From the NCBI GenBank assembly GCA_029552545.1, contig JAKPDO010000037.1, forward strand, positions 62,001 through 126,000: a stretch of 64,000 nt of DNA, in the 5' to 3' direction. Made by a program: the position numbers and the translations under genes. Below, piece after piece: positions 18,373-26,997 of the stretch; position 1 is the first letter of the stretch; the number at the start of each line of letters is the position of its first letter. The DNA comes from Planctomycetota bacterium (GTDB lineage Bacteria; Planctomycetota; Phycisphaerae; Sedimentisphaerales; Anaerohalosphaeraceae). The notes under the pieces are model-generated. The model ran no database searches. It was not told where the DNA came from and worked only from the letters and a program-made list of their open reading frames with translations.

Positions 18373-18402
18373 CGACATCCCCTTATCCATAAAAAGTTTC
18401 CA

Positions 18403-19113
18403 TTATGGTACCGCCTGTTTTTCACGTTCTTCCTGCAGGGCCTGCTGAAATGCCCGATGTTCTGTAGGCGTAATCACACCGCCGCTGATCACAAATCGAA
18501 GGGCTTCCTCTATCGTCAAATCAATCTCGATTACGTCTTCCCTCGGCACCGTAACTACATATCCGGTGAACGGAGTCGGAGAGGAGGGGACAAACACCGT
18601 CAGATACCCTCTCGGATTGTTCCGAGTCAACCCCTGAAGCCCCTGTCCCGTCACAAGCCCCAGCGACCAGATACCCTTGCGAGGATATTCCACAGCAACG
18701 ACTCGGTTGAAAGACAGCTCTTTGCGAATCAGAAAGAAATCGGTCACCTGTTTGATATACGGATAAACCTGCTTAATCAGAGGGATTTTGAAAAAAATCT
18801 TTTCAAAAAAATGCCACAGCGTTCGGCCGGCCATACTGGCAAGAAAGGCCCCGAGAATAACCACCCCAATAATGGTAATAATAAAACCGGAGATTTTGCC
18901 CGGGCCGTACACCCAGAAGGATTCCAGGAACTCCCTTTCCCATTCCGGATTCAGATGCAAAAGAACCCATACCAATGCCTTATTGACATAAATACTGATT
19001 TTGTCCTGGATAAAGATATAACACTGGACAAAAATCCAAATGGTCAGGATTGTCGGCAGCAAAGCCGCCATCCCCCTGAAAAAATAGGTCCTGAAGTTTC
19101 GCAATGCCTGCAT
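18403..19113 (-). CDS. DUF502 family membrane protein
   Basis: 236 residues with two N-terminal transmembrane segments (about 12-34 and 72-95) and the conserved DUF502 features PLIKQVYPYIKQVTDFF, FVPSSPTPFTGYVVTVP and the C-terminal ISGGV. The family has no established biochemical role. It appears to be the first gene of the long minus-strand operon, 30 bases before hpf, with a plausible promoter at 19155-19182. Confidence 0.88.
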   Translation of the reverse strand: MQALRNFRTYFFRGMAALLPTILTIWIFVQCYIFIQDKISIYVNKALVWVLLHLNPEWEREFLESFWVYGPGKISGFIITIIGVVILGAFLASMAGRTLWHFFEKIFFKIPLIKQVYPYIKQVTDFFLIRKELSFNRVVAVEYPRKGIWSLGLVTGQGLQGLTRNNPRGYLTVFVPSSPTPFTGYVVTVPREDVIEIDLTIEEALRFVISGGVITPTEHRAFQQALQEEREKQAVP

Positions 19114-19154
19114 GTCCGGTTTCTACCCTAACCATCCCGGGTCGGGCCGAAAAG

Positions 19155-19182
19155 TTTATAACAATCACGACGGCCGTGACAG
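19155..19182 (-). promoter_or_regulatory. Candidate promoter of the DUF502-hpf-pts-kds-lpt operon
   Basis: On the minus strand CTGTCA (19182-19177), 16 bases and TATAAA (19160-19155), about 42 bases before the DUF502 ATG. The -35 is imperfect. Confidence 0.4.
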
Positions 19183-19319
19183 TTTTCGTTCTGCTTCCCT
19201 GCCCCACTTCGTCCGACAGGGTTTTCCTGAACAACAGGTCCAATGACGCTCGAAGGTCCAAAGGACTCGCAACTCTTTGTCTCGCAATGGGCTGAATGTA
19301 TCCAAACTATTCCGGTACG

Positions 19320-20348
19320 TCAATAAAAAATATGTTCTTTCGTCTTAGGCAAATAGTCTGCTTTTAAATGGATAAAAACCCCGGGAATCGACCCGAATAA
19401 AAACAGAGCTCTCTGGCAAACGGCCAATGCCGCGGCCGACTCCGCACTGGCCCCTGCGGAGTTCACAAAAAGCAGAACAACCCCTCCTTCCAGAATGCCC
19501 AGACCCGCAATGCTCACAGGAATAACCCCGATTACCCATACCAGCGGGAAAAAGACAAAATAATGCTTCAACTGCCCGCTGACTCCTAAATCCATCCCAA
19601 TCAGCCAAAAACTTACAAAAGTCAGACTTTGAAAAAGAACCGTAATAAAAACCATAAGAGGAAAGAGCCACCACTTTTTGAAATAAACAGAGATAATCTC
19701 TCTGGTATAAAGGAATAATTTCCCCCCTATTTTTTTTAGAAACTTGAAAAACTGAGTAAATCGGTCCCTCGTCCTCCGGCTAAATAAAGAAAAAACCAAC
19801 AAAAGCACCAAAACGGCAAGAAGAACATAAATCCATATTTGATGAGAGCTTACTTTCCATGAAAGTTCTTCTCTTCTCCCACCCAAAAAAGACCGGCCCC
19901 TAAAAAAGACAATGAAGGAGACTGCGGCAATCAGAAAAGTGGAAAACAAACCGGTAAATCGGTCTGCAAAAACACTCAGTGCAGACAACCCTCGTTTATC
20001 CGTGTGACGGGTGACATACCAGGCCCGGACAAAATCTCCGCCTGTGGAACTCGGCAGAAAACCGCTGAAAAAAAGTCCATGAAAATGAAGCCGCACCGCC
20101 GACCGAAGCGGAATCGCAATTCCCAAAGCCCGAAGAAGAATCCACCAACGGAAAGCCATCCCTGCCTCTGTAAGAATCTTAGCGGCTGCCGCAGTACAAA
20201 TCACCCACCCTCTTAAATGCCTGAAGGATGAAATAAACTGTTGATAATCCAGATTTTTAAAAATCAAAAAACAGGCGACTGCGACCACACAGAGCCGAAG
20301 GAATAAATGAAACCGCTTTCGTACCTTTTGTTTCCTTTCTTCCGGCAA
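19320..20348 (-). CDS. Flippase-like / lysylphosphatidylglycerol synthase TM region protein
   Basis: 342 residues with about eight hydrophobic helices and the UPF0104/AglD-like pattern (LRALGIAIPLRSAVRLHFHGLFFSGFLPSSTGGDFVRAWYV, then VIPVSIAGLGILEGGVVLLF). The start is TTG at 20348 with AGGAAG 5 bases upstream. Members of this superfamily flip or modify lipids; without the cytoplasmic synthase domain the substrate cannot be named. It is divergent from hisI and separated from the operon downstream by about 200 bases. Confidence 0.82.
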   Translation of the reverse strand: MPEERKQKVRKRFHLFLRLCVVAVACFLIFKNLDYQQFISSFRHLRGWVICTAAAAKILTEAGMAFRWWILLRALGIAIPLRSAVRLHFHGLFFSGFLPSSTGGDFVRAWYVTRHTDKRGLSALSVFADRFTGLFSTFLIAAVSFIVFFRGRSFLGGRREELSWKVSSHQIWIYVLLAVLVLLLVFSLFSRRTRDRFTQFFKFLKKIGGKLFLYTREIISVYFKKWWLFPLMVFITVLFQSLTFVSFWLIGMDLGVSGQLKHYFVFFPLVWVIGVIPVSIAGLGILEGGVVLLFVNSAGASAESAAALAVCQRALFLFGSIPGVFIHLKADYLPKTKEHIFY

Positions 20349-20368
20349 TGAATCTTCCTGATAAATGC

Positions 20369-20397
20369 TTGTTTTTGCTTATCATAACCGGTAAAAC
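20369..20397 (+). promoter_or_regulatory. Candidate promoter of hisI
   Basis: TTGTTT (20369-20374), a 17-base spacer and TAAAAC (20392-20397), about 58 bases before the GTG start. Confidence 0.4.
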
Positions 20398-20454
20398 AAA
20401 CAACAACAAGACGTTCAGAAAAAACCTTTTGTCTTTAGGAAAGGAATAAACCCC

Positions 20455-20871
20455 GTGGCAGCAGACATTCAACTGGAAGAAGGTCTCCAATTCATCCCTC
20501 GTTTCGATGCAAACGGCCTGATCACAGCGATAGCCCAAGATGCCCGGACCGGCCAGATTTTGATGGTTGCCTACATGAATGAAGAGGCCCTTAAGCTGAC
20601 TATCAAGACCGGAAATGCCGTTTATTACAGTCGCTCCAGAAAAAAACTCTGGAAAAAAGGAGAAGAAAGCGGTCATGTTCAAAAAGTCGTCCAAATTCTA
20701 ACTGATTGCGACCAAGATTGTCTTCTATTAAAAGTGGAGGTGAATCAGGGACAATGCCATGTCGGCTATCAATCCTGTTTTTATCGGGCTTTAAAAAAAG
20801 GAACCTCTGACCAGCTCGAGTTTGTAGCTCAAAAGGTCTACGACCCGAAAGAAACATACAAAAAGAAATAA
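20455..20871 (+). CDS. hisI: Phosphoribosyl-AMP cyclohydrolase
   Basis: 138 residues, stand-alone HisI without the HisE half. Family motifs: [40 protein letters not shown], and zinc-binding cysteines in [11 protein letters not shown] and [12 protein letters not shown]. It opens the purine ring of PR-AMP, the third step of histidine synthesis. Start is GTG at 20455 with AGGAAAGGA upstream. No other his gene is in the window. Confidence 0.93.
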   Translation: MAADIQLEEGLQFIPRFDANGLITAIAQDARTGQILMVAYMNEEALKLTIKTGNAVYYSRSRKKLWKKGEESGHVQKVVQILTDCDQDCLLLKVEVNQGQCHVGYQSCFYRALKKGTSDQLEFVAQKVYDPKETYKKK

Positions 20872-20887
20872 GCGCTTTCCAAACAGC

Positions 20888-20920
20888 TTTCTAACATCTT
20901 CTTAATCATAATCCAACAAT
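20888..20920 (+). promoter_or_regulatory. Putative Pho box upstream of phoB
   Basis: Three degenerate direct repeats at an exact 11-base period: TTTCTAACATC, TTCTTAATCAT, AATCCAACAAT (core pentamers starting at 20891, 20902 and 20913). The same arrangement lies before pstS. The spacing matches known Pho boxes, especially cyanobacterial SphR sites of three 8-mers with 3-base gaps. It suggests phoBR autoregulation. Confidence 0.55.
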
Positions 20921-20968
20921 TTGAAAGAAAATGGGGACATAAAAAAAACCTAATATCGAGGAAACAAA

Positions 20969-21661
20969 ATGGTTCCCAAAAAGATTTTGATTGTAGAAGA
21001 TGAAGAAGATGTTCAGGAATTGATTCAATACAATCTCCGGAAAAACGGTTTTCTTTGCGAATCTGCATTAGATGGGAAAACTGCGTTAACGAAAGCAGAT
21101 ACATACAAACCGGACCTTGTATTGCTTGATTTAATGCTCCCCCGCATTGATGGACTTCAAGTTTGTCGAAGTCTCAAGAGCAGCAGCACCCTGTCAAAGA
21201 TTCCCGTCATCATTTTGACCGCAAAAGGAACAGAATCGGACATAGTGGCCGGGTTGGAGGCAGGAGCGGATGACTATATCACCAAGCCGTTTAGCCCGCA
21301 AGTTCTCTTGGCCCGCATCAAAGCTGTGCTTCGTCGAGCAGAAGCTCCGCCGCCAGGTGAGAATGCAACAATCAGGATACACAATATTGAGATTGATCCG
21401 GGCCGACATCGAACCTTTGTAAACGGCAAAGAAGTGGAGCTGACCTCTACAGAATTTAAGATGCTTCACTTTCTTGCTGCTCGTCCCGGCTGGGTTTTCA
21501 CACGCTATCAGATTGTCGATGCGGTACACGGCCCAGATTATCCTGTTACAGACCGTTCGGTTGATGTTCAAATTGTCGGCCTTCGAAAAAAACTCGGAAA
21601 AGCCGGCGACCTGATTGAGACCGTTCGGGGAGTCGGATACCGCTTTCGTGAGGAAGACTGA
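20969..21661 (+). CDS. phoB: Phosphate regulon response regulator PhoB
   Basis: 230 residues, OmpR/PhoB family. Receiver domain 1-120 with acidic pocket D11/E12, phospho-acceptor D54 (DLVLLDLMLPRIDG) and KPF lysine near 103. Winged-helix DNA-binding domain about 130-230 (ELTSTEFKMLHFLAARPGWVFTRYQIVDAVHG, RSVDVQIVGLRKKLG). Followed 9 bases later by the sensor kinase and then the porin and pst genes, which fixes its identity as the phosphate-starvation regulator. Preceded by a likely Pho box. Confidence 0.93.
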   Translation: MVPKKILIVEDEEDVQELIQYNLRKNGFLCESALDGKTALTKADTYKPDLVLLDLMLPRIDGLQVCRSLKSSSTLSKIPVIILTAKGTESDIVAGLEAGADDYITKPFSPQVLLARIKAVLRRAEAPPPGENATIRIHNIEIDPGRHRTFVNGKEVELTSTEFKMLHFLAARPGWVFTRYQIVDAVHGPDYPVTDRSVDVQIVGLRKKLGKAGDLIETVRGVGYRFREED

Positions 21662-21670
21662 GCACTTTTT

Positions 21671-23455
21671 ATGGCCAAACGGCGACCTCTACTTTGGCAA
21701 ATCTATCCGGCAGTTCTTGTCCTTCTGCTGCTTTTTCTGGTTGTTCTCTACGGGCTGCTCTCGGATATCCTCACCAAAAAACTGCTTGAAGAAAAGAAAA
21801 GTGAATTGCTGATTCGGGCGGCTTTTGTGCAGTCCATGCTCGCCCCGTTTGCAAAAGAACCGCTCGATCCGCCTGCCATTGACCGCCTTTGCAAAACACT
21901 CGGTCATCAGACCTCAACCCGAATCACCATTATCAGCCCTGACGGCAAAGTTTGGGGAGAATCCGACAAAGACCCCGCCTCTATGGAAAACCACCTTTCC
22001 AGGCCGGAAATTCAGCAGGCCCTCCGCGGACAGACCGGATTTGACATCCGTTCAAGCAGCACTCTCCGTGAACGCTTTTTGTATGCAGCCGTTCCCTATG
22101 CTCCGAATAACCAACTCGTCTTTTTCATACGGACGGCCGCTTCCATTCACCAAATCGATCAAATGCTTGTCCATCTTCGCCGCAAGATGCTTCTGGCGGG
22201 CATTCCGGCCTCTGTACTGCTTGCCGTGCTGCTCTGGTTTGTCTGCTGGCACCTGACCAGACCGCTGAAGAAAATGGAGGCCGCCGCCAAACAGCTGGCC
22301 GAAGGAGATTTGAACGTCCGCCTCCCGTTGGCATCAACACGGGAGTTTGCCTCTTTAGCCAAAGCGATGAACAAAATGGCCGAAGAGCTGATTCGGCGTC
22401 TGGATCTTATTACGGCCCAGCGAAACGAACAGCAGGCCGTTTTAACCAGCATGAGTGAAGGAGTCCTGGCAATCGATACACAAAACCGCTGTATCAGTAT
22501 TAACAATGCGGCCTGCCGTCTTCTCCAAATCTCCACTGCAGAGCCGGTCGGACGCACGGTAGCCGAAATCATCCGCCATACACAGTTCCACGACTTTGTC
22601 CAAAAGGCCCTTTCCAGTACTGACTCGCTCGAGGAACATCTGACGGTTTATGAAACGGACCAATCCCGTTCCATCCAGGTTCGCAGCAGCGTCCTGAAAG
22701 ACCGTGCCGGAAAGCGATTTGGAACCCTGTTTGTTCTTAACGATATTACGGACATCTACAAAGCCCAGCGGGTCAAAACCGACTTTGTCGCCAACGTCTC
22801 TCACGAGCTGAAAACCCCCGTTACCAGTATTAAGGGCTTCATTGAAACGCTGCTTGACGGGGCCAAAGACAATCCGGAAGACCTTCAGCGTTTTCTTGAA
22901 ATCATGCGGCGCCAGACAGAACGGCTGAACTCCATCATTGAAGATCTTCTGACGCTTTCTGATATCGAACAGCAGGCGGACAAATCCTCAATTTCTATGC
23001 AGATAACCGCGATTTTGCCCCTGCTGAAGGAAGCTGCGGAGTGCTGCCGGCACCAGGCGGAACGCAAAAAAATCGCCCTGCAAATCGACTGCCGGCCGGA
23101 TTTAACGGCAAATGTAAATACCTCTCTCTTCATCCAGGCCCTTGTCAACCTGATTGATAATGCTGTGAAATACAGCGAAGAGAACTCCTCCGTCTTTATC
23201 CGCGCCTTTGCCGAAAAACAAACAATCTGCATCGAAGTGCAGGACCAGGGCTGCGGAATCGCCAAAGAACACCTGCCGCGGCTCTTTGAGCGTTTCTACC
23301 GGGCAGATAAAGCCCGCAGCCGCTCCTTAGGCGGAACAGGCCTCGGATTGGCTATTGTCAAACACATTGTCCAGGCACACGGCGGCTCTGTCCGAGTGGA
23401 AAGCACGGTAGGCAAAGGAAGCACTTTTTTCATTATACTCCCCTCAACCCAATAA
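21671..23455 (+). CDS. phoR: Phosphate regulon sensor histidine kinase PhoR
   Basis: 594 residues. TM1 about 11-30, periplasmic stretch about 31-173, TM2 about 174-193, HAMP 194-246, PAS 253-360, HisKA with H378 in DFVANVSHELKTPVTSIKGF, and HATPase_c with NLIDNAVKYSEEN (N box), GCGIAKEHLPRLFERFYR (G1/F boxes) and GGTGLGLAIVKHIVQAHGG. It is longer than E. coli PhoR because of a true periplasmic domain, as in Gram-positive PhoR. It phosphorylates PhoB when phosphate is scarce; Pst and PhoU are encoded downstream. Confidence 0.92.
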   Translation: MAKRRPLLWQIYPAVLVLLLLFLVVLYGLLSDILTKKLLEEKKSELLIRAAFVQSMLAPFAKEPLDPPAIDRLCKTLGHQTSTRITIISPDGKVWGESDKDPASMENHLSRPEIQQALRGQTGFDIRSSSTLRERFLYAAVPYAPNNQLVFFIRTAASIHQIDQMLVHLRRKMLLAGIPASVLLAVLLWFVCWHLTRPLKKMEAAAKQLAEGDLNVRLPLASTREFASLAKAMNKMAEELIRRLDLITAQRNEQQAVLTSMSEGVLAIDTQNRCISINNAACRLLQISTAEPVGRTVAEIIRHTQFHDFVQKALSSTDSLEEHLTVYETDQSRSIQVRSSVLKDRAGKRFGTLFVLNDITDIYKAQRVKTDFVANVSHELKTPVTSIKGFIETLLDGAKDNPEDLQRFLEIMRRQTERLNSIIEDLLTLSDIEQQADKSSISMQITAILPLLKEAAECCRHQAERKKIALQIDCRPDLTANVNTSLFIQALVNLIDNAVKYSEENSSVFIRAFAEKQTICIEVQDQGCGIAKEHLPRLFERFYRADKARSRSLGGTGLGLAIVKHIVQAHGGSVRVESTVGKGSTFFIILPSTQ

Positions 23456-23724
23456 TTCTTTTTGGGGTTTTCCGCTGTTCTTGTTTTTGCAGCAGCATCG
23501 ACGCTTCATCTTTTTTCGGACTCTAAGAAAGAGCTATTCGTTTTCTTACCAAACCCTCCGTATTTTCCCCCCAAGAAAATTCAGAAAAAAAGGAAATTTG
23601 CCGATAATTTTTTATCCGAGAACGGCCATCTTTGAAAACGAACCGGACGTTTCTTTCAAAAACTATCAGGCGTGTCTTCAAGCGGTTTGAACACGCAACT
23701 ATTCCTTTATGTGGAGGTACAGTT

Positions 23725-25029
23725 ATGACAGGAAAATGGAAATGGACATGGACGGCGGTTTTTGCAGTTCTGCTTTTCGGCACCGCCTGGGCCGATGAAA
23801 TCAGCGAACTGCGAAAAGAACAGGAAAAACTGTACAACCAGCTGGCCGAAATGAACAACCGCCTGCTCAAGATGGAGGCCGCCCAGAAAGAACAGGCCCA
23901 AAAGCTTGCCAAAGTAGAGGAAAGCGGCGGCTTTGAAATCCCCGAGACGCTCAGCTGGCTAGAAAAAATCAAACTCTACGGGGATTTCCGCTATCGGTAT
24001 GAGTGCCGCGACCGGGATTGGAGGTCTGACCCCAAGGACGACCGTCACCGCATTCGCGCCCGCGTCGGCGTGCAGTTCAAAATCAATGAGGAATATCTCT
24101 TCGACTTTCGAGTAGCCACTTCTGAATTCCTCAAAGATGAAAATGATGCGATTATCCCTGGTTCCGCTGCAAACGCCGCCAACCAGACCCTCGGCGACTA
24201 TTGGGCCGGCAAAAACCTCTGGGTTGACCGGGCCTATGTGTCGTATACGCCGAAAGCCGTTGAAGGCCTGACCATCGCCGCCGGTAAAATCTACAATCCT
24301 TTCTACGTCGGCAAGAGTGATTTAATCTGGGACGGCGATGTCAATCCGGAAGGTATCGCCCTCCAGTACACCAAGCCCTGGACGGAAAAGGATGAACTGT
24401 TTGTCAATGCCTTTGCCGGCTATGTCGAAGAAAACGGCAGCTCCGCCGACAAGCGGATGTTCGGGGGACAAGTCGGCCTGGCCCACACCTTCGAGGATAA
24501 ATCCAAGGCAACGTTAGGGGTATCCTACTACGACTACTCCAACGTCGAAGGAACCAATCTGCCGGCCATCAATGACCAGGTCATCGATAACGGAGCCGCC
24601 GGCAACTCCAATGACGGCACGAACTACCTCTATGATTATAACCTCTTCAATGCTTTTGGGCAGTATGCCTTTAAACTGGGCACCTATCCGTTTGCCGCAT
24701 TCGGTGACTATGTCGTCAACACGGCCTCCGGCGTAAAAGAGGATACCGGCTGGCTGGCCGGCTTGACCTTTAACAAGGCCAAAGACCCGGGGACATGGGA
24801 TTTCACCTACAGCTATCGCGACCTCGAAGCCGATGCCGTGCTGGGTGCGTTTGCGGATTCCGACTTTGCAGACGGCGGCACCAATGTCAAAGGGCACAAG
24901 TTTAACTGGACCTACATGCTCGCCAAAAACACGTCTTTCGGCGTCAGCTACTATCTGGCCGACAAACTGTCACAAAAGCCCAACGAGGATTACAAGCGAG
25001 TCCAGTTTGATTTTATCGTAAAATTCTGA
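23725..25029 (+). CDS. Putative outer-membrane porin with N-terminal coiled coil
   Basis: 434 residues from an ATG with GGAGG 7 bases upstream. Signal peptide 1-20, then a coiled-coil segment about 21-65 (heptad-like ELRKEQEKLYNQLAEMNNRLLKME), then a beta-barrel about 80-434 with alternating aromatic strands (YGDFRYRYECRDRDW, GYVEENGSSADKRMFGGQVGLAH). It ends in VQFDFIVKF with the terminal Phe typical of barrels. It resembles the planctomycete/bacteroidete putative porin group rather than OprP. Placement between phoR and pstS suggests phosphate import across the outer membrane, inferred from context only. Confidence 0.8.
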   Translation: MTGKWKWTWTAVFAVLLFGTAWADEISELRKEQEKLYNQLAEMNNRLLKMEAAQKEQAQKLAKVEESGGFEIPETLSWLEKIKLYGDFRYRYECRDRDWRSDPKDDRHRIRARVGVQFKINEEYLFDFRVATSEFLKDENDAIIPGSAANAANQTLGDYWAGKNLWVDRAYVSYTPKAVEGLTIAAGKIYNPFYVGKSDLIWDGDVNPEGIALQYTKPWTEKDELFVNAFAGYVEENGSSADKRMFGGQVGLAHTFEDKSKATLGVSYYDYSNVEGTNLPAINDQVIDNGAAGNSNDGTNYLYDYNLFNAFGQYAFKLGTYPFAAFGDYVVNTASGVKEDTGWLAGLTFNKAKDPGTWDFTYSYRDLEADAVLGAFADSDFADGGTNVKGHKFNWTYMLAKNTSFGVSYYLADKLSQKPNEDYKRVQFDFIVKF

Positions 25030-25040
25030 TTTTCACTGCT

Positions 25041-25069
25041 TCCTAACCGTTTCCTAACGAAACGCTAAC
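25041..25069 (+). promoter_or_regulatory. Putative Pho box upstream of pstS
   Basis: TCCTAAC at 25041 and 25052 and CGCTAAC at 25063 form three direct repeats with an exact 11-base period. Together with the site before phoB the shared core is roughly TTCCTAAC. A PhoB dimer array on this element would activate pstSCAB-phoU. Confidence 0.65.
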
Positions 25070-25110
25070 AAACGTCCTGTAAGGTACTACGTGTGCTTTA
25101 CAGGACGTTT
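25070..25110 (+). terminator. Perfect 13-bp inverted repeat, likely porin terminator
   Basis: AAACGTCCTGTAA (25070-25082) and TTACAGGACGTTT (25098-25110) pair perfectly around a 15-base loop and are followed by ACTTTTTAAA. It begins one base after the third Pho-box repeat. It could terminate the porin transcript or form the pstS leader. Confidence 0.5.
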
Positions 25111-25141
25111 ACTTTTTAAACAATATGGAAAGGGAAAAAAG

Positions 25142-25981
25142 ATGATGGTTCGTCATGGAAAAACAGTTCTGTTCTTCATCGGACTGACCCTATGGGCGGC
25201 TCAGCCAGTCTTGGCCGCAGAGGGCAAAACGCTTCAGATTGACGGCTCCACCACCGTAGGTCCGCTCGGAGACGCGTTTGCAGAAGTATTCAAAGAACTC
25301 CATCCGGACGTTTCGATCACCGTCAAAAAAACCGGCAGCGGCGACGGGGCGGCTGCTCTGATTGACGGCCGATGTGACATTGCCATGATGAGCCGATTTA
25401 TGAAGGACAAGGAATTCCAGCAGGCCGTTGAGAAAGGGGTTTTCCCCGTAGCGCATGTCATAGCCATGGACGGAGTCTGCGTTGTCGTTCATCCCTCCAA
25501 TCCCGTTACAGAACTGCGCACGGAACAGATTCGCGACATCTATATGGGCAAAATCACCAATTGGAAGGAACTGGGCGGTCCGGATATGCCGATTGTTCCC
25601 GTCAGCCGCGATACCTCCAGCGGCACCTATGAATCCTTCCACTCTATGGTCATGCACAATGAGAAGATGGCCGCCAACGTCGAGTACGTCAATTCCAATC
25701 CGCAGGCCCATGCCCGCGTCCGCAGTACGCCCGGAGCCATCGGCTACGTCGGCATCGGGTTCCTCGATCGCTATGTCAAAGCTTTGAAAGTGGACGGGGT
25801 CATGCCGACCCGTTCTACGATTGCCAAGGGGATTTACCCGGTCAGCCGGCCTCTGTTTCTCTTCACCAACGGCTATCCCAAACTCGGTTCCATCATCCAC
25901 GCATTCTGCACCTTTTATCTGACGGAAAAAGGGCAGGAAATCATTGAAGCCAAGGGCTTTGTCCCGGTAACGGAATACTAA
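25142..25981 (+). CDS. pstS: Phosphate ABC transporter substrate-binding protein PstS
   Basis: 279 residues. Start at 25142 after GGAAAGGG; signal peptide to about residue 25 (FFIGLTLWAAQPVLAAE). Phosphate-binding PstS signatures: IDGSTTVGPLGDAFAEVF, KKTGSGDGAAALIDGRCDIAMMSR, and SRDTSSGTYESFHSMVM. It captures phosphate in the periplasm for PstCAB. First gene of pstSCAB-phoU. Confidence 0.93.
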   Translation: MMVRHGKTVLFFIGLTLWAAQPVLAAEGKTLQIDGSTTVGPLGDAFAEVFKELHPDVSITVKKTGSGDGAAALIDGRCDIAMMSRFMKDKEFQQAVEKGVFPVAHVIAMDGVCVVVHPSNPVTELRTEQIRDIYMGKITNWKELGGPDMPIVPVSRDTSSGTYESFHSMVMHNEKMAANVEYVNSNPQAHARVRSTPGAIGYVGIGFLDRYVKALKVDGVMPTRSTIAKGIYPVSRPLFLFTNGYPKLGSIIHAFCTFYLTEKGQEIIEAKGFVPVTEY

Positions 25982-26013
25982 CCCTCTCATTTTGATTGTT
26001 CGGTTCTCTGAAT

Positions 26014-26997
26014 ATGACAACAGCAGGCAGTCAATCCGACGCAGCGGTCCAATTCACACGGCCGCTGCGTCTTACATTTCGAGACGACCTAAGCAGTACC
26101 CTGCTGTCGTGGCTTGTGAAATCTTTTCTGTTCGTCGTTACGTTTTGTTCCGTAGCGGCCGTTCTTCTGATATTTGTTTTTGTCATTCGCCAGGCAGCCC
26201 CCTTCTTTGCGGAAAGCAGAGTTTCCCCCCTCGAGCGGCTCACAGAATTTTTCACCAGCCGCCGATGGTTTCCGGAACACCAGGCCCATCCGGAATACGG
26301 CATTCTGGCCATCATCGCCGGGTCTTTTTATGTCACCATTACCTCCCTGCTGATTGCCGTACCGACCGGTCTTCTGGCCGCTGTGTTTCTCAGCGACATC
26401 GCCTCCTTCCGCACCCGTCAAATCTGCAAACCGCTCATTGAGATTTTGGCTGCTATTCCTTCTGTGGCTTACGGCGTTTTTGCCGTCATGGTCGTCGCAC
26501 CTTGGCTCCAAAAAAATATTGGTTTCCCGACCGGCACCAATGCACTCAATGCATCCCTGATTCTTTCCGTGATGGCCATGCCGACTATCATCAGCGTTGC
26601 GGAAGATGCTCTAAGCGCCGTTGGGCGAGAAATTCGCGAGGCCTCCTATGCCCTGGGAGCGACCCGAGCGGAAACGATGCTTCGCATAGTTATTCCTGCC
26701 GCTCACAGCGGCATCCTGGCTGCCGTAATCCTCGGAATGATGCGTGCCGTCGGGGAGACAATGGTTGTCTGGATGGCCTCCGGCAACGCCACCCAGATTC
26801 CCTCTCCGTGGTGGGATTTGTCGCAATCCGTCCGCACCATGACTGCCACCATAGCCGGCGAACTGGGCGAAGTACCCCAAGGCACAACTCATTTCCATTC
26901 CCTTTTCGCCATCGGCCTGGTTCTGCTGATTTTCACATTCTGTCTGAATCTGCTCAGTGAACATTTTATTATGCAAATGAAAAAGCCGAAGCGATGA
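26014..26997 (+). CDS. pstC: Phosphate ABC transporter permease PstC
   Basis: 327 residues with six predicted helices and the binding-protein-dependent permease EAA loop REIREASYALGATRAETMLRIVIPAAHSGI. The N-terminal helix is at about 31-58 and the SRVSPLERLTEFFTSRRW periplasmic segment is typical of PstC. ATG at 26014 is chosen although its ribosome site is weak. A TTG at 25996 would add six residues. It overlaps pstA by 4 bases. Confidence 0.92.
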   Translation: MTTAGSQSDAAVQFTRPLRLTFRDDLSSTLLSWLVKSFLFVVTFCSVAAVLLIFVFVIRQAAPFFAESRVSPLERLTEFFTSRRWFPEHQAHPEYGILAIIAGSFYVTITSLLIAVPTGLLAAVFLSDIASFRTRQICKPLIEILAAIPSVAYGVFAVMVVAPWLQKNIGFPTGTNALNASLILSVMAMPTIISVAEDALSAVGREIREASYALGATRAETMLRIVIPAAHSGILAAVILGMMRAVGETMVVWMASGNATQIPSPWWDLSQSVRTMTATIAGELGEVPQGTTHFHSLFAIGLVLLIFTFCLNLLSEHFIMQMKKPKR

